From assembly GCF_012349115.1 (NCBI RefSeq), contig NZ_PQIG01000089.1, positions 124,001-188,000 on the forward strand: 64,000 nucleotides of DNA, in the 5' to 3' direction. Position numbers and translations under genes: made by a program. Below, one piece after another: positions 43,126-52,384 of the stretch (position 1 is the stretch's first letter; each line of letters begins with the position of its first letter). The stretch comes from Rhizobium ruizarguesonis. GTDB lineage: Bacteria > Pseudomonadota > Alphaproteobacteria > Rhizobiales > Rhizobiaceae. The notes under the pieces were generated by a model that ran no database searches, had not been told where the DNA came from, and saw only the letters and a program-made list of their open reading frames with translations.

Positions 43126-44112
43126 TCATGGCCTGTCCATATAATAACAGGCAGCCGTCTGGCCGGGGCGGACCTGCTCGGTCGGCGGCATTTCGGTGCG
43201 ACAGATGTCGGTCGCCTTCCAGCATCGCGGCGAGAAGACGCAGCCTTTCGGCGGGTTGAGCGGCGAGGGCGGGTCGCCCTGCAGGCGGATGCGCGTGCGC
43301 AGCCGTGCAAGTTTCGGATCCGGGATCGGCGCGGCGGAAAACAGCGCCTGCGTATAGGGATGGGCCGGGTGATCGAAGACGGTTGCGCAATCACCGGCTT
43401 CCACCACCCTGCCGAGATAGAGCACCAGCACATCGTCGGATATCAGGCGCACGACGGAGAGGTCGTGGCTGATGAAGATCAGCGTCAGGCCGAATTCCTT
43501 GCGCAGCTTGCGCAGAAGCGTGATCACCTGTCCCTGGATCGAGACGTCGAGGGCCGAAACCGGCTCATCACAGATGATCAGCTTGGGTTTGGTGACGACC
43601 GCGCGAGCGATGCCGATGCGCTGCGCCTGGCCGCCGGAGAATTCGTGCGGATAGCGGTTGATCATCTCCGGCACCAGGCCGACGGCGGTCATGATCTCGC
43701 GAACGCGCTCGGTGCGCTCTGCCCTTGAGAGTTTGGGCTCGAAGACCGTGAGCGGCTCGGCGATGATGTCGCCAACCGTCATGCGCGGGTCGAGCGAGGC
43801 GATCGGGTCCTGGAAGATGATCTGCATGTCGCGGCGGGCGGCGCGCATTTCCTCATCCGTGAGGTCGAGCAGGTTGCGGCCCTGCCAGAGGATGCGGCCC
43901 TTCTGCGATTTCAACAGCCGCAGGATGGAGCGGCCGAGCGTCGACTTGCCGCAGCCGGATTCGCCGACGATGCCGAGCGTGCGGCCTTCGCTGAGGTCGA
44001 AGCTGACATTGTTGACGGCGGTCAGGAAGACCGGCGGCTTGAAGAGGCCCTTGGCCGGCAGTTCGAACTGGGTCGTCAGGTTCTCGACCCTCAGAAGCGA
44101 TCGATCAGCCAT
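43126..44112 (-). CDS. oppF: Oligopeptide ABC transporter ATP-binding protein OppF/DppF
   Basis: A 328-residue ATPase with Walker A GESGCGKST, signature FSGGQAQRIGIARA and Walker B LIICDEPVSALD. The C-terminal oligopeptide/dipeptide extension has CVFSPRCWKATDIC, whose four Cys can bind an iron-sulfur cluster in this family. It overlaps oppD by 8 bases and is the last gene of the five-gene transporter operon. Confidence 0.93.
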   Translation of the reverse strand: MADRSLLRVENLTTQFELPAKGLFKPPVFLTAVNNVSFDLSEGRTLGIVGESGCGKSTLGRSILRLLKSQKGRILWQGRNLLDLTDEEMRAARRDMQIIFQDPIASLDPRMTVGDIIAEPLTVFEPKLSRAERTERVREIMTAVGLVPEMINRYPHEFSGGQAQRIGIARAVVTKPKLIICDEPVSALDVSIQGQVITLLRKLRKEFGLTLIFISHDLSVVRLISDDVLVLYLGRVVEAGDCATVFDHPAHPYTQALFSAAPIPDPKLARLRTRIRLQGDPPSPLNPPKGCVFSPRCWKATDICRTEMPPTEQVRPGQTAACYYMDRP

Positions 44113-45097
44113 GGTTCAGTAACTCCTCGCGACGCGGGAAAGGGTGGTAGCAGGCGGCGCAGTGGTGCGGCGCCAGCGTTTCGAGCAATGGCGGGCGGTC
44201 GATGCAATCGTCCTGGGCCTGCGAACAGCGCGGCGAGAAATTGCAGCCCTTCGGCAGGTGCTGCAGGTTCGGCGGACGGCCGGGGATGACGACGAGATCG
44301 TCGACATCCTGGTCCGGCCGCGGGATCGAGGCATGCAGTGCTGCGGTATAGGGATGGGCTGGGTTGTCGAAGAGTTCGTCGACAGGCGCCTCCTCGACGA
44401 TGCGGCCGGCATACATGACGGCGACCCGGTCGGCGAGGCCGGCAACGACGCCGAGATCGTGGGTGATCATGATCAGCGCCGTGTTCATCTCCGCCGTCAG
44501 GTCATTGAAGAGATCGAGGATCTGCGCCTGAATGGTGACGTCGAGCGCTGTCGTCGGCTCGTCGGCGATCAATAACTTCGGCCGGGTGAGCAGTGCCATG
44601 GCGATGACGATGCGCTGGCGCATGCCGCCGGAGAGCTCGTGCGGATAGAGATGGAAGCGCCGTGTGGGATCGGGGATGCCGACGCGTTTGAGCATGTCGA
44701 GGGCAGCAGTGGATGCGGCGCGTGCCGTCAGCCCGCCGTGCACCTCAAGCTGTTCCGTCAGTTGCCGGGAGATCTTCAGCGACGGGTTCAAGGCGGTCAT
44801 CGGATCCTGGAAGACCATGGCCATGTCCTTGCCGCGGATCTGGTCGAGCTCGCGCGGCTTCAGCGCCAGCACGTCCTTGCCTTCGAGCAGCGCCTGTCCC
44901 GTTGTTTTGCCGTTCTTGGCAAGCAGGCCCATAATGCCGAGGAAGGTCTGGCTCTTGCCGGAACCGGACTCGCCGACGATGGCGATGCGTTCGCCGCGCC
45001 TGACCGTCAGGTTCATGTTGGAGACGGCTTTCACCTCTCCATCCGGCGTTTTGAAGGTGATCGAGTAGTCTTTGAGTTCGAGGAGGGTATCCGCCAT
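44105..45097 (-). CDS. oppD: Oligopeptide ABC transporter ATP-binding protein OppD/DppD
   Basis: A 330-residue ATPase partner of OppF with Walker A GESGSGKSQ, signature LSGGMRQRIVIAMA, Walker B LLIADEPTTALD and the C-terminal CNFSPRCSQAQDDC Cys motif. The final Walker A residue is Gln where Thr or Ser is usual for the metal ligand, as in many OppD proteins. It starts directly after the oppC stop. Confidence 0.93.
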   Translation of the reverse strand: MADTLLELKDYSITFKTPDGEVKAVSNMNLTVRRGERIAIVGESGSGKSQTFLGIMGLLAKNGKTTGQALLEGKDVLALKPRELDQIRGKDMAMVFQDPMTALNPSLKISRQLTEQLEVHGGLTARAASTAALDMLKRVGIPDPTRRFHLYPHELSGGMRQRIVIAMALLTRPKLLIADEPTTALDVTIQAQILDLFNDLTAEMNTALIMITHDLGVVAGLADRVAVMYAGRIVEEAPVDELFDNPAHPYTAALHASIPRPDQDVDDLVVIPGRPPNLQHLPKGCNFSPRCSQAQDDCIDRPPLLETLAPHHCAACYHPFPRREELLNHG

Positions 45098-46015
45098 TTA
45101 ACGATCCTTCGGGTCGAACGCGTCGCGCAGGCCGTCGCCGATGAAGAGCAGGCTGAGCAATAGGGCCACGAGGAAGCTTGCCGGGAAGACCAGCAGCCAC
45201 GGCATGCTTTCCATGGCATCGGTTCCTTCGGCGATCAGCGTGCCGAGCGAGGTCAGCGGTTCCTGCACGCCGAAGCCGAGATAGGAAAGGAAGCTTTCGG
45301 TGGCGATGATCTCAGGCACTGTCAACGCCGCGAAAATCACCACCGGGCCGACGAGGTTCGGGATGATGTGCTTGATGATGATCTTGAACGGCCGCTGACC
45401 GGATGCGCGGGCTGCCTCGATGAATTCGCGATGCTTGATCGACAGCGTCTGGCCGCGCACGATGCGGGCCATGGTCAACCACTCCAGCGCGCCGATCGCG
45501 GCAAAGAGCAGATAGACGTTGCGGCCGAAGATCACCATCAGCAGGATGACGAAGAGGATATAGGGAAGCGCATACATGATATCGACGAAGCGCATCATGA
45601 TCGCATCCAGCCTGCCGCCGATATAGCCCGATACTGCGCCGTAGAGCACGCCGATGAAGACGGAGACGACGGTTGCCGTCAGCGCCACGGCAAGCGAGAC
45701 GCGGGTGCCGTAAAGGACGCGGGCGAGAAGGTCGCGGCCGTTCGGGTCGGTGCCGAAATAGTGGCCGGTTTCGATCGAGGGCGGTATGCGGAAGGCCGCC
45801 CAATCCGGGTCCTCGTAGTTGAAGGGAATGAACCAGGGGCCGATGAAGGCGACGAGGATCAAAAGCGTCAGGACAACGACCGACAGGACCGCCGCCTTGT
45901 TGCGCCCGAGGCGGCGCAGGGCATCCTTGGTGAGCGAGCGGCTTTCGGGCGCAAGGCCTTCCGCGGCCAGCAGTTCCTGCGCGAGCAGCTCACGCTTTGC
46001 GGGGTTGAGGATCAT
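45098..46015 (-). CDS. oppC: Oligopeptide ABC transporter permease OppC/DppC
   Basis: A 305-residue membrane permease with six helices after an extended N terminus (RLGRNKAAVLSVVVLTLLILV). The periplasmic DPNGRDLLARVLYGTRVSL and the cytoplasmic EAA loop EAARASGQRPFKIIIKHIIPN are typical. I chose ATG 46015, which overlaps the oppB stop (ATGA); a start at 46042 would overlap oppB by 31 bases. Confidence 0.92.
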   Translation of the reverse strand: MILNPAKRELLAQELLAAEGLAPESRSLTKDALRRLGRNKAAVLSVVVLTLLILVAFIGPWFIPFNYEDPDWAAFRIPPSIETGHYFGTDPNGRDLLARVLYGTRVSLAVALTATVVSVFIGVLYGAVSGYIGGRLDAIMMRFVDIMYALPYILFVILLMVIFGRNVYLLFAAIGALEWLTMARIVRGQTLSIKHREFIEAARASGQRPFKIIIKHIIPNLVGPVVIFAALTVPEIIATESFLSYLGFGVQEPLTSLGTLIAEGTDAMESMPWLLVFPASFLVALLLSLLFIGDGLRDAFDPKDR

Positions 46016-46935
46016 CTGTTTCTCACTTTCGGATCGAGCCACGCATAGGCGATATCGACGAGAAGGTTCAGGAACACGATAAGCACCATGTAGAAGATGA
46101 CCGTGCCAAGAACCATGCCGTAATCGCGGTTCAGCGCTGCGTTGACGAAATAGCGGCCGATGCCGGGCAATCCGAAAATGCTCTCGACAACCAGCGAGCC
46201 GGTGAGAAGGTAACTTGCCGCTGGACCCAGATAGGAGACCACAGGCATCAGCGCAGGCTTCAGCGCATGGCGCATGACCGTCAGCCGGGGGCCGATGCCT
46301 TTGGCCTTGGCGGTGCGGATGAAGTTCTGGTTCATCACCTCGATCATCGAGCCGCGCGTGATGCGCGAGATACGGCCGGCATGCGGCAGCGCCAGAACGA
46401 CGATCGGCAGGATGAGGTATTTGATCGAGCCGTCACCCCAGCCGCCGACCGGAAACCACGCGAGATGGATGCCGAAGACGAGCTGCAGGATGGGCGCGAT
46501 CAGGAAGTTCGGCAGCACGACACCCACCAGGATGAGCGCGCCCAGAATATAATCCGGTGCCTTGTTCTGATAGAGCGCCCCGAGACAGCCGACGGCCACG
46601 CCGACAATAATGGCAATCAGGAAGGCAGCCGTACCGATGGTGAAGGTGTAGGGCAGACCGATCATGATCTGCTGGGCGACGGTGAAATCCTCACTCGCGA
46701 AGGAGGGGCCGAGATCGCCCCGGAGCAGGTCGCCGACATAGATCAGGTACTGCTGGATGAGCGGCTTGTCGAGATTGTAGTGGATCGCAAGGTTCTTCAG
46801 GATCACCGGCGGCAATGGCCTTTCGCCATCGAAAGGGCCGCCGGGGGCAAGGCGCAAAACAAAAAACGAGGCTGTCACGGCGATCCACATGACGGGGATC
46901 GTCGACAGAAGGCGACGGAGTGCGTATTTGATCAT
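46012..46935 (-). CDS. oppB: Oligopeptide ABC transporter permease OppB/DppB
   Basis: A 307-residue permease with six transmembrane helices. It opens MIKYALRRLLSTIPVMW, includes RLAPGGPFDGERP in the first periplasmic loop and an EAA loop around FIRTAKAKGIGPRLTVMRHALKP. It forms the translocation pore with OppC. A strong hairpin in the 48-base gap to oppA probably protects the upstream message or limits readthrough. Confidence 0.92.
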   Translation of the reverse strand: MIKYALRRLLSTIPVMWIAVTASFFVLRLAPGGPFDGERPLPPVILKNLAIHYNLDKPLIQQYLIYVGDLLRGDLGPSFASEDFTVAQQIMIGLPYTFTIGTAAFLIAIIVGVAVGCLGALYQNKAPDYILGALILVGVVLPNFLIAPILQLVFGIHLAWFPVGGWGDGSIKYLILPIVVLALPHAGRISRITRGSMIEVMNQNFIRTAKAKGIGPRLTVMRHALKPALMPVVSYLGPAASYLLTGSLVVESIFGLPGIGRYFVNAALNRDYGMVLGTVIFYMVLIVFLNLLVDIAYAWLDPKVRNR

Positions 46936-46945
46936 GGTCGTGGGC

Positions 46946-46976
46946 CGGTCCTTTCCGCAGTGCGCGGAAAGGACCG
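46946..46976 (-). other. Hairpin between oppA and oppB
   Basis: CGGTCCTTTCCGC and GCGGAAAGGACCG form a 13-bp perfect stem with a five-base loop, just after the oppA stop. No T-run follows on the minus strand, so it is more likely an mRNA-stabilising or attenuating hairpin that raises oppA expression over the permease genes. Confidence 0.6.
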
Positions 46977-46983
46977 TTTTCCC

Positions 46984-48564
46984 TTACTCTTTCATCGACA
47001 GCCAGCGGGTGCGGTGGATGTCCTGAATGTTGTCGACGAAGCCTTCGATCTTCGGCGAAACGACATTCTTCGAGACGTAGTAGTAGATCGGCAGGGCGGC
47101 AGATTCATCGAGCGCCAACTGTTCGGCCTTCTTGAAGATCGCGGCACGCTTGGTGAGATCCGTCTCGGCGTTGCCTTCCTTGATCATCTTGTCGTACTCG
47201 GGATTGGACCAGCGGCCGTAGTTCATCTGCACGCCTGTCACCAGGAGGTTCAGGAAATTATCAGGGTCGTTGTAGTCGGCGAGCCAGCCGGCGCGGCCGA
47301 TTTCGACCTGGCCACGCTGCATCTGGTCGTAATGCACCTTGGTTTCGGCGTTGACGAGCTCGACATCGACGCCGAGCGGCTTCCACATGGAAGCGATGGC
47401 GACGGCGATGCGCTTGTGGTTGTCGTTGGTGTTGTAGCTCAGCACGGCGTGCAGCGGCTTGTCCGGGCCGAAACCGGCTTCGGTCAGAAGCTTCTTGGCT
47501 TCGGCGACCTTCTCGCTATAGGGCAGGTCCTTCCAGGTGACATAGGCCGGCTCGCCGTAATTCGCCGTGCCCGGCGGAACCCAGGAATAGGCCGGCAGTT
47601 CGCCGGTTCCGAGGATCTGCGGGCCGATGACTTCACGGTTGATCGCCATAGAGAGAGCCTGGCGGACGCGCTTGTCGCTGAAGGGCGGCTTCTGCGAGTT
47701 GACGACGTAATAGTAGAGGCCGGAGAAGGGGGCGACATGCGCCTGGCCCGGCAGGTTCTTCTTCATCCACTCGTATTGGTCGGTCGGGAAGTCGGTGAGG
47801 ATGTCGAACTCGCCGGCGCGGTAGCGTTTCAGCGCGGCTTCCTGGTCTTCGAGCACGAAGAACTTCGCGCCGTCGATCTTCAGGTCCTTAGTGTCATACC
47901 ACTGATCGTTCTTGACGGTGGTGACATGCGAGCCCGGAACCCATTCGACCGGCTTGTAGGGGCCGTTGGTGACGATGTTGCCGATCTTGACCCAATCCTG
48001 GCCCTTCGCCTCGACGACATGCTTCGGCAGCGGATAGGCGGTGTAATGCATCAGGGCATTGAGGAAATAAGGGGTGGCGTTTTCAAGCGTGATTTCGAGC
48101 GTCTTGTCGTCGATCGCCTTGACGCCGAGCTGGTTGAGATCGGTGATCTCACCCTTGTTGATCTTTTCCGCATTCTTGATGGTGAATTGCAGATAGGCAT
48201 AATCGGCTGCATTCTTCGGGTCGACGAGGCGCTGGAAGGCGAAGACGAAGTCTCCTGCCGTTACCGGCTGGCCATCGGACCACTTGATGCCGTCGCGAAG
48301 CTTGAAGGTGTAGACCTTACCATCAGGCGAAATCGTCCAGCTTTCCGCCTGGCCGGGGATCGGATTATCCTTGGCGTCCTCAGTGACGAGGCCCTCGAAA
48401 ATGTCGCCGGCGATACGATTTTCCCAGTCCCCGGAAAGCTTCTGCGGATCGAGCGACTGCGGGTCGCCACCATTGTGAATGTTGAGCGTGGCCGCATGGG
48501 CCGAAAACGCCAGCAATGTGCCAAGCATTGCGGAGGCGAGAAATTTTTTCGTGAAATGGTTCAT
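46984..48564 (-). CDS. oppA: Oligopeptide-binding protein OppA
   Basis: A 526-residue periplasmic binding protein (SBP_bac_5 family) with a signal peptide (LASAMLGTLLAFSAHA). Family features are NIHNGGDPQSLDPQKLSGD at the mature N terminus, FKLRDGIKWSDGQPVTAGDFVFAF, VRQALSMAINRE and RAGWLADYNDPDNFLN. The lack of a lipobox Cys suggests a soluble protein. It is the first gene of the oppABCDF operon. Confidence 0.93.
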   Translation of the reverse strand: MNHFTKKFLASAMLGTLLAFSAHAATLNIHNGGDPQSLDPQKLSGDWENRIAGDIFEGLVTEDAKDNPIPGQAESWTISPDGKVYTFKLRDGIKWSDGQPVTAGDFVFAFQRLVDPKNAADYAYLQFTIKNAEKINKGEITDLNQLGVKAIDDKTLEITLENATPYFLNALMHYTAYPLPKHVVEAKGQDWVKIGNIVTNGPYKPVEWVPGSHVTTVKNDQWYDTKDLKIDGAKFFVLEDQEAALKRYRAGEFDILTDFPTDQYEWMKKNLPGQAHVAPFSGLYYYVVNSQKPPFSDKRVRQALSMAINREVIGPQILGTGELPAYSWVPPGTANYGEPAYVTWKDLPYSEKVAEAKKLLTEAGFGPDKPLHAVLSYNTNDNHKRIAVAIASMWKPLGVDVELVNAETKVHYDQMQRGQVEIGRAGWLADYNDPDNFLNLLVTGVQMNYGRWSNPEYDKMIKEGNAETDLTKRAAIFKKAEQLALDESAALPIYYYVSKNVVSPKIEGFVDNIQDIHRTRWLSMKE

Positions 48565-48653
48565 GGTGGGTCCACCTTTCTAGGCTTTTCGCCTTTATTA
48601 GACATTTGTTCCCGGTGTTTGACCTCTTACGTGCAGGTCAGCGCGCACATTAT

Positions 48654-48668
48654 CGCAAAGGCTTTGCG
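48654..48668. promoter_or_regulatory. CRE-like palindrome upstream of the alpha-glucosidase gene
   Basis: CGCAAAG-G-CTTTGCG is a perfect 15-base palindrome resembling LacI-family operators. It lies about 180 bases before the alpha-glucosidase ATG and about 90 bases before oppA. A LacI-type sugar repressor such as AglR is a reasonable guess, but no such gene is in the window. Confidence 0.4.
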
Positions 48669-48849
48669 TTGCAACCCCAAATCCGGAGGGTGGAAAGGGG
48701 TTGTGGACAAGCCTATATACGTCTCCCCCTTGTCGGATCGCGACGATGTGCCGCGACATCAGCCACGCACTCATCACGGCTTCACCTGGTTGTCTTTTGT
48801 TTTGTCCGCTTTAGTGTGGCGAGCGCAAACGAGGCAGGAGATGTAGCCG

Positions 48850-50496
48850 ATGGCATTGCAGGCAGGCGGGAGTGCGGACTGGTGGCGCGGCGCGGTGATC
48901 TATCAGGTCTATCCGCGCTCGTTTCAGGACACCAACAGCGACGGTCTCGGCGATCTCAGGGGAATCACCCGCCGGCTGCCGCATATCGCCAGCCTCGGCG
49001 TCGACGCGATTTGGCTCTCGCCCTTCTTCAAGTCGCCGATGGCCGACATGGGCTATGACGTTTCCGATTATTGCGACGTCGATCCGATCTTCGGCACGCT
49101 TGCCGATTTCGACGAGATGATGGCCGAAGCGCACAGGCTCGGCATCAAGGTGGTCATCGATCAGGTGATCTCGCACACCTCCGACCGGCACCCCTGGTTC
49201 GTCGAGAGCCGGTCGAGCCGGACCAATCCGAAGGCGGACTGGTATGTCTGGGCCGATCCGAAGCCTGACGGCACGGCGCCGAACAACTGGCTGTCGATCT
49301 TCGGCGGGCCGGGCTGGGAATGGGACGGCGTACGCCGGCAATATTACCAGCACAATTTCCTGACCTCGCAGCCGGACCTCAACTTCCATAGCAAAGCCGT
49401 GCAGGATGCGGTCCTCGAGACGGTGAAGTTCTGGCTCGACCGCGGCGTCGACGGTTTCCGCCTGGATACGGTCAATTATTATTTCTGCGACAAGCTACTT
49501 AGGAGCAATCCGCCGCACGAGCCGGATGAGGATGACGCCGGCCTCGATGCGCCCGACAGCAATCCCTATGGCATGCAGAACCACCTCTACGACAAGACGC
49601 AGCCAGAAAATGTCGATTTCCTCAAGCGCTTCCGGGCGCTGCTCGATCAGTACGAAGATCGCACGACCGTCGGCGAAGTCGGCGATGGGGCGCGTTCGCT
49701 GAAGACGGTTGGCGCCTATACGAGTGGCGGCGACAAGCTGCACATGTGTTACACATTCGATCTGCTCGGGCCGGATTTCACCTCCGAGCATATTCGCGGC
49801 TGCGTCGAGGCCTTCCAGAAGGCAGTCACGGACGGCTGGGTCTGCTGGGCTTTTTCCAACCACGACGTCATGCGCCACGTCAGCCGTTTTGCGCGGACGG
49901 AGGAAGAGCGGCCTGTCATCGCCAAGCTTGCGATCTCGGTGCTTGCAGCGCTGCGTGGCTCGATCTGCCTCTATCAAGGCGAGGAACTCGGCCTGCCCGA
50001 AGCGGAACTCGCCTTCGAGGATCTGCGCGACCCCTACGGCATCCGCTTCTGGCCGGCCTTCAAGGGCCGCGATGGATGCCGCACGCCGATGCCCTGGGAA
50101 GCCGGCAAGGCGCATGCGGGCTTCACCTCGGCGGAAAGGAGCTGGCTGCCGGTGCCTTACGAGCAGGCAGCGCTTTCCGTGGATACGCAGGAGGCGGGCG
50201 ACAACTCGGTGCTGCATCACTACCGCAGGACGCTCGCATTCCGGAAGAGCTACCCGGCGCTGATCGACGGCGACATGACCTTCATCGGCACCTATCAGGA
50301 TCTGCTCGCCTTCACCCGCGAAAAGAACGGAGAAAAACTGCTCTTCGTTTTCAACCTGACGCGCAAACCGGCGGAATTCCGCCTGCCCGATGGCATGGTG
50401 CTCGGGGAACCGCTCGAGATGCCGGGCTTCAAGGCGGTGGCTGGCGCGGGGCTAGTGAAGCTTGCGGCGCTGGACGGGTTTTGTGCGCGGATTTGA
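48850..50496 (+). CDS. aglA: Alpha-glucosidase (GH13)
   Basis: A 548-residue cytosolic glycoside hydrolase that cleaves alpha-linked disaccharides such as sucrose, maltose or trehalulose. Catalytic residues are visible: nucleophile Asp in DGFRLDTVN, acid/base Glu in VGEVGD and the third Asp in FSNHDVMR. The N-terminal WWRGAVIYQVYPRSFQDTNSDG is typical. In many rhizobia aglA is part of aglEFGAK; here no transporter is adjacent. Confidence 0.93.
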   Translation: MALQAGGSADWWRGAVIYQVYPRSFQDTNSDGLGDLRGITRRLPHIASLGVDAIWLSPFFKSPMADMGYDVSDYCDVDPIFGTLADFDEMMAEAHRLGIKVVIDQVISHTSDRHPWFVESRSSRTNPKADWYVWADPKPDGTAPNNWLSIFGGPGWEWDGVRRQYYQHNFLTSQPDLNFHSKAVQDAVLETVKFWLDRGVDGFRLDTVNYYFCDKLLRSNPPHEPDEDDAGLDAPDSNPYGMQNHLYDKTQPENVDFLKRFRALLDQYEDRTTVGEVGDGARSLKTVGAYTSGGDKLHMCYTFDLLGPDFTSEHIRGCVEAFQKAVTDGWVCWAFSNHDVMRHVSRFARTEEERPVIAKLAISVLAALRGSICLYQGEELGLPEAELAFEDLRDPYGIRFWPAFKGRDGCRTPMPWEAGKAHAGFTSAERSWLPVPYEQAALSVDTQEAGDNSVLHHYRRTLAFRKSYPALIDGDMTFIGTYQDLLAFTREKNGEKLLFVFNLTRKPAEFRLPDGMVLGEPLEMPGFKAVAGAGLVKLAALDGFCARI

Positions 50497-50567
50497 CGTT
50501 CGACTGCTGTATCTCTGAAGGCGATGGTCAAAGGTTGCTCCACTGCGGAGTCAGCCCTGGAATTGCA

Positions 50568-52265
50568 TCACCCAATCAGCGCGAACTTGTCCACATCCAC
50601 CATGCCGCGGTCGGATATCTTCAGGTGCGGGATGACTGGCAGCGGCAGGAAAGCGAGTTGGAGGAAGGGTTCTTCCAGCGTGGCGCCGAGCGCGAAGGCG
50701 GCCTTGCGCAGATGGTGGAGGATGTCGCGAACCGTCTCATAGGGCTCTAGGCTCATCAGGCCGGCGATGGGCAGGGCGATTTCGCCGGTGACCTTGCCGT
50801 CTTCGACGACGACGAAGCCGCCCTTGATCTCGCCGAGGCGGTTTGCGGCGCAGGCCATGTCGTCCTCGCTGACGCCGACGACGCAGATATTGTGGCTGTC
50901 ATGGCCGACGGTCGAGGCGATCGCACCCTTCTTCAGGCCGAAGCCTTGGACGAAGCCGTTGGCATGGTTGCCGTTCTTGCCGTGGCGCTCGATGACGGCG
51001 ACCTTGATGATATCGTTGGCAAGATCGACCGTCGTCTCGTTGCCCCTGACGGGCAGGCGATAGCGGCGATGCTCGGTGATGATCTTGCCCGGCAGTACGC
51101 CGATGACGGGCGTTTCGCCTTCGGCGACCGGCACGCCGAAATGGGCGGCGTTGACGGGCCGGGCCTTGACGCTGTCGAGGCCGATCGGGGCAACCGGTCG
51201 GCGCGAGGAAAAGAGTGCATCGGTGACGTGGCGGCCAGCCGAAAAGACCATGTCGGCGCGGCAGTTTTCCAGTCTGTCGAGAACCACCAGATCGGCGCGC
51301 CAGCCCGGCGCGACCAGGCCGCGGTCCCGGAGGCCGAAGGCGCGGGCGGCCGAAATCGAGGCGGCGCGGTAGATCGCCAGGGGCTCGACGCCGCTCGCGA
51401 TCGCCGTGCGGATCATATGATCGAGATGGCCCTGTTCGGCGATATCGAGCGGATTGCGATCGTCGGTGCAGAGCGCCAGATAGGGCGACAGCCGCTCGGT
51501 GATAATGGGTATCAGCGCGGCGAGATCCTTGGATACCGAACCCTCGCGCACGAGGATGTGCATGCCCTTGCGGATCTTTTCCAAGGCTTCGCCGGCGGTC
51601 GTGCATTCGTGCTCGGTGCGGATGCCGGCCGAGAGGTAACCGTTGAGGTCGTTGCCTGAGAGCAGCGGCGCGTGGCCGTCGATGTGGCCGCCCTGGAAGG
51701 CGTCGAGCTTGGCCAGGCAGACGGGATCCTTGTGGATCACGCCGGGGAAATTCATGAATTCGGCAAGTCCGATCACCTTCGGATGGTGGCGGAAGGGCAG
51801 GAGGCGCTCGATCGGCAGATCGGCGCCGGAGGTTTCGAGATGCGTCGCCGGCACGCAGGAAGAGAGCTGGACGCGGATGTCCATGATCGTCTCCAGCGCG
51901 GATTCGAGAAAGAATTCGATGCCGGCGGTTCCGAGCACATTGGCAATCTCGTGCGGATCGCAGATGGCGGTGGTGACGCCATAGGGCAGAACGCAGCGGT
52001 CGAATTCATGCGGTGTGACGAGCGAAGATTCGATATGCAGATGGGTGTCGATGAAGCCGGGGACGACGATCCTGCCCGATATATCGATCTCGGTTTCACC
52101 TTCGTAGCTACCTGAGATGCCGACGATGCGATCGGCACCGATCGCAATGTCCGACAGGACGAGTTCGCCGGTGACCAGATCGAAGAAGCGGCCGCCCTTC
52201 AGCACGATATCGGCCGGCACGCGGCCGACGCCCTGGTCGATGAGACGTTCGAGCTTGGTGGTCAT
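50568..52265 (-). CDS. ade: Adenine deaminase
   Basis: A 565-residue amidohydrolase converting adenine to hypoxanthine, the substrate of xanthine dehydrogenase. Landmarks: VPGFIDTHLHIESSLVTP (metal His), TTAICDPHEIANV, VLCTDDRNPLDIAE-like CTDDRNPLD, ATVGHDSHN-type STVGHDSHN and the C-terminal LPVIPHLKISDRG. ATG 52265 gives the usual MTTKLERLIDQG start; a GTG four codons upstream is possible. Confidence 0.95.
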   Translation of the reverse strand: MTTKLERLIDQGVGRVPADIVLKGGRFFDLVTGELVLSDIAIGADRIVGISGSYEGETEIDISGRIVVPGFIDTHLHIESSLVTPHEFDRCVLPYGVTTAICDPHEIANVLGTAGIEFFLESALETIMDIRVQLSSCVPATHLETSGADLPIERLLPFRHHPKVIGLAEFMNFPGVIHKDPVCLAKLDAFQGGHIDGHAPLLSGNDLNGYLSAGIRTEHECTTAGEALEKIRKGMHILVREGSVSKDLAALIPIITERLSPYLALCTDDRNPLDIAEQGHLDHMIRTAIASGVEPLAIYRAASISAARAFGLRDRGLVAPGWRADLVVLDRLENCRADMVFSAGRHVTDALFSSRRPVAPIGLDSVKARPVNAAHFGVPVAEGETPVIGVLPGKIITEHRRYRLPVRGNETTVDLANDIIKVAVIERHGKNGNHANGFVQGFGLKKGAIASTVGHDSHNICVVGVSEDDMACAANRLGEIKGGFVVVEDGKVTGEIALPIAGLMSLEPYETVRDILHHLRKAAFALGATLEEPFLQLAFLPLPVIPHLKISDRGMVDVDKFALIG

Positions 52266-52340
52266 GGCATTGCTCACATTACAACCGATTCCGAAACTTA
52301 TAACCGATCTGCCGCCACAAGCGAGTGCCGCAAAATGAAA

Positions 52341-52363
52341 CCGGGCGCCGTAGGGGCGCCCGG
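52341..52363 (-). terminator. Terminator of the braC-like gene
   Basis: CCGGGCGCC (52341-52349) and GGCGCCCGG (52355-52363) make a 9-bp GC stem. On the minus strand it is 22 bases after the stop at 52385 and is followed by TTTCATTTT. Confidence 0.8.
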
Positions 52364-52384
52364 TCGTCGACGGTCAGCGATGGT

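Noticed and set aside
46267..48846. Very long open frame on the + strand, antisense to oppB and oppA
   Set aside because: It mirrors the codon pattern of the real minus-strand genes, has no family resemblance and crosses two well-identified genes; typical of high-GC DNA.
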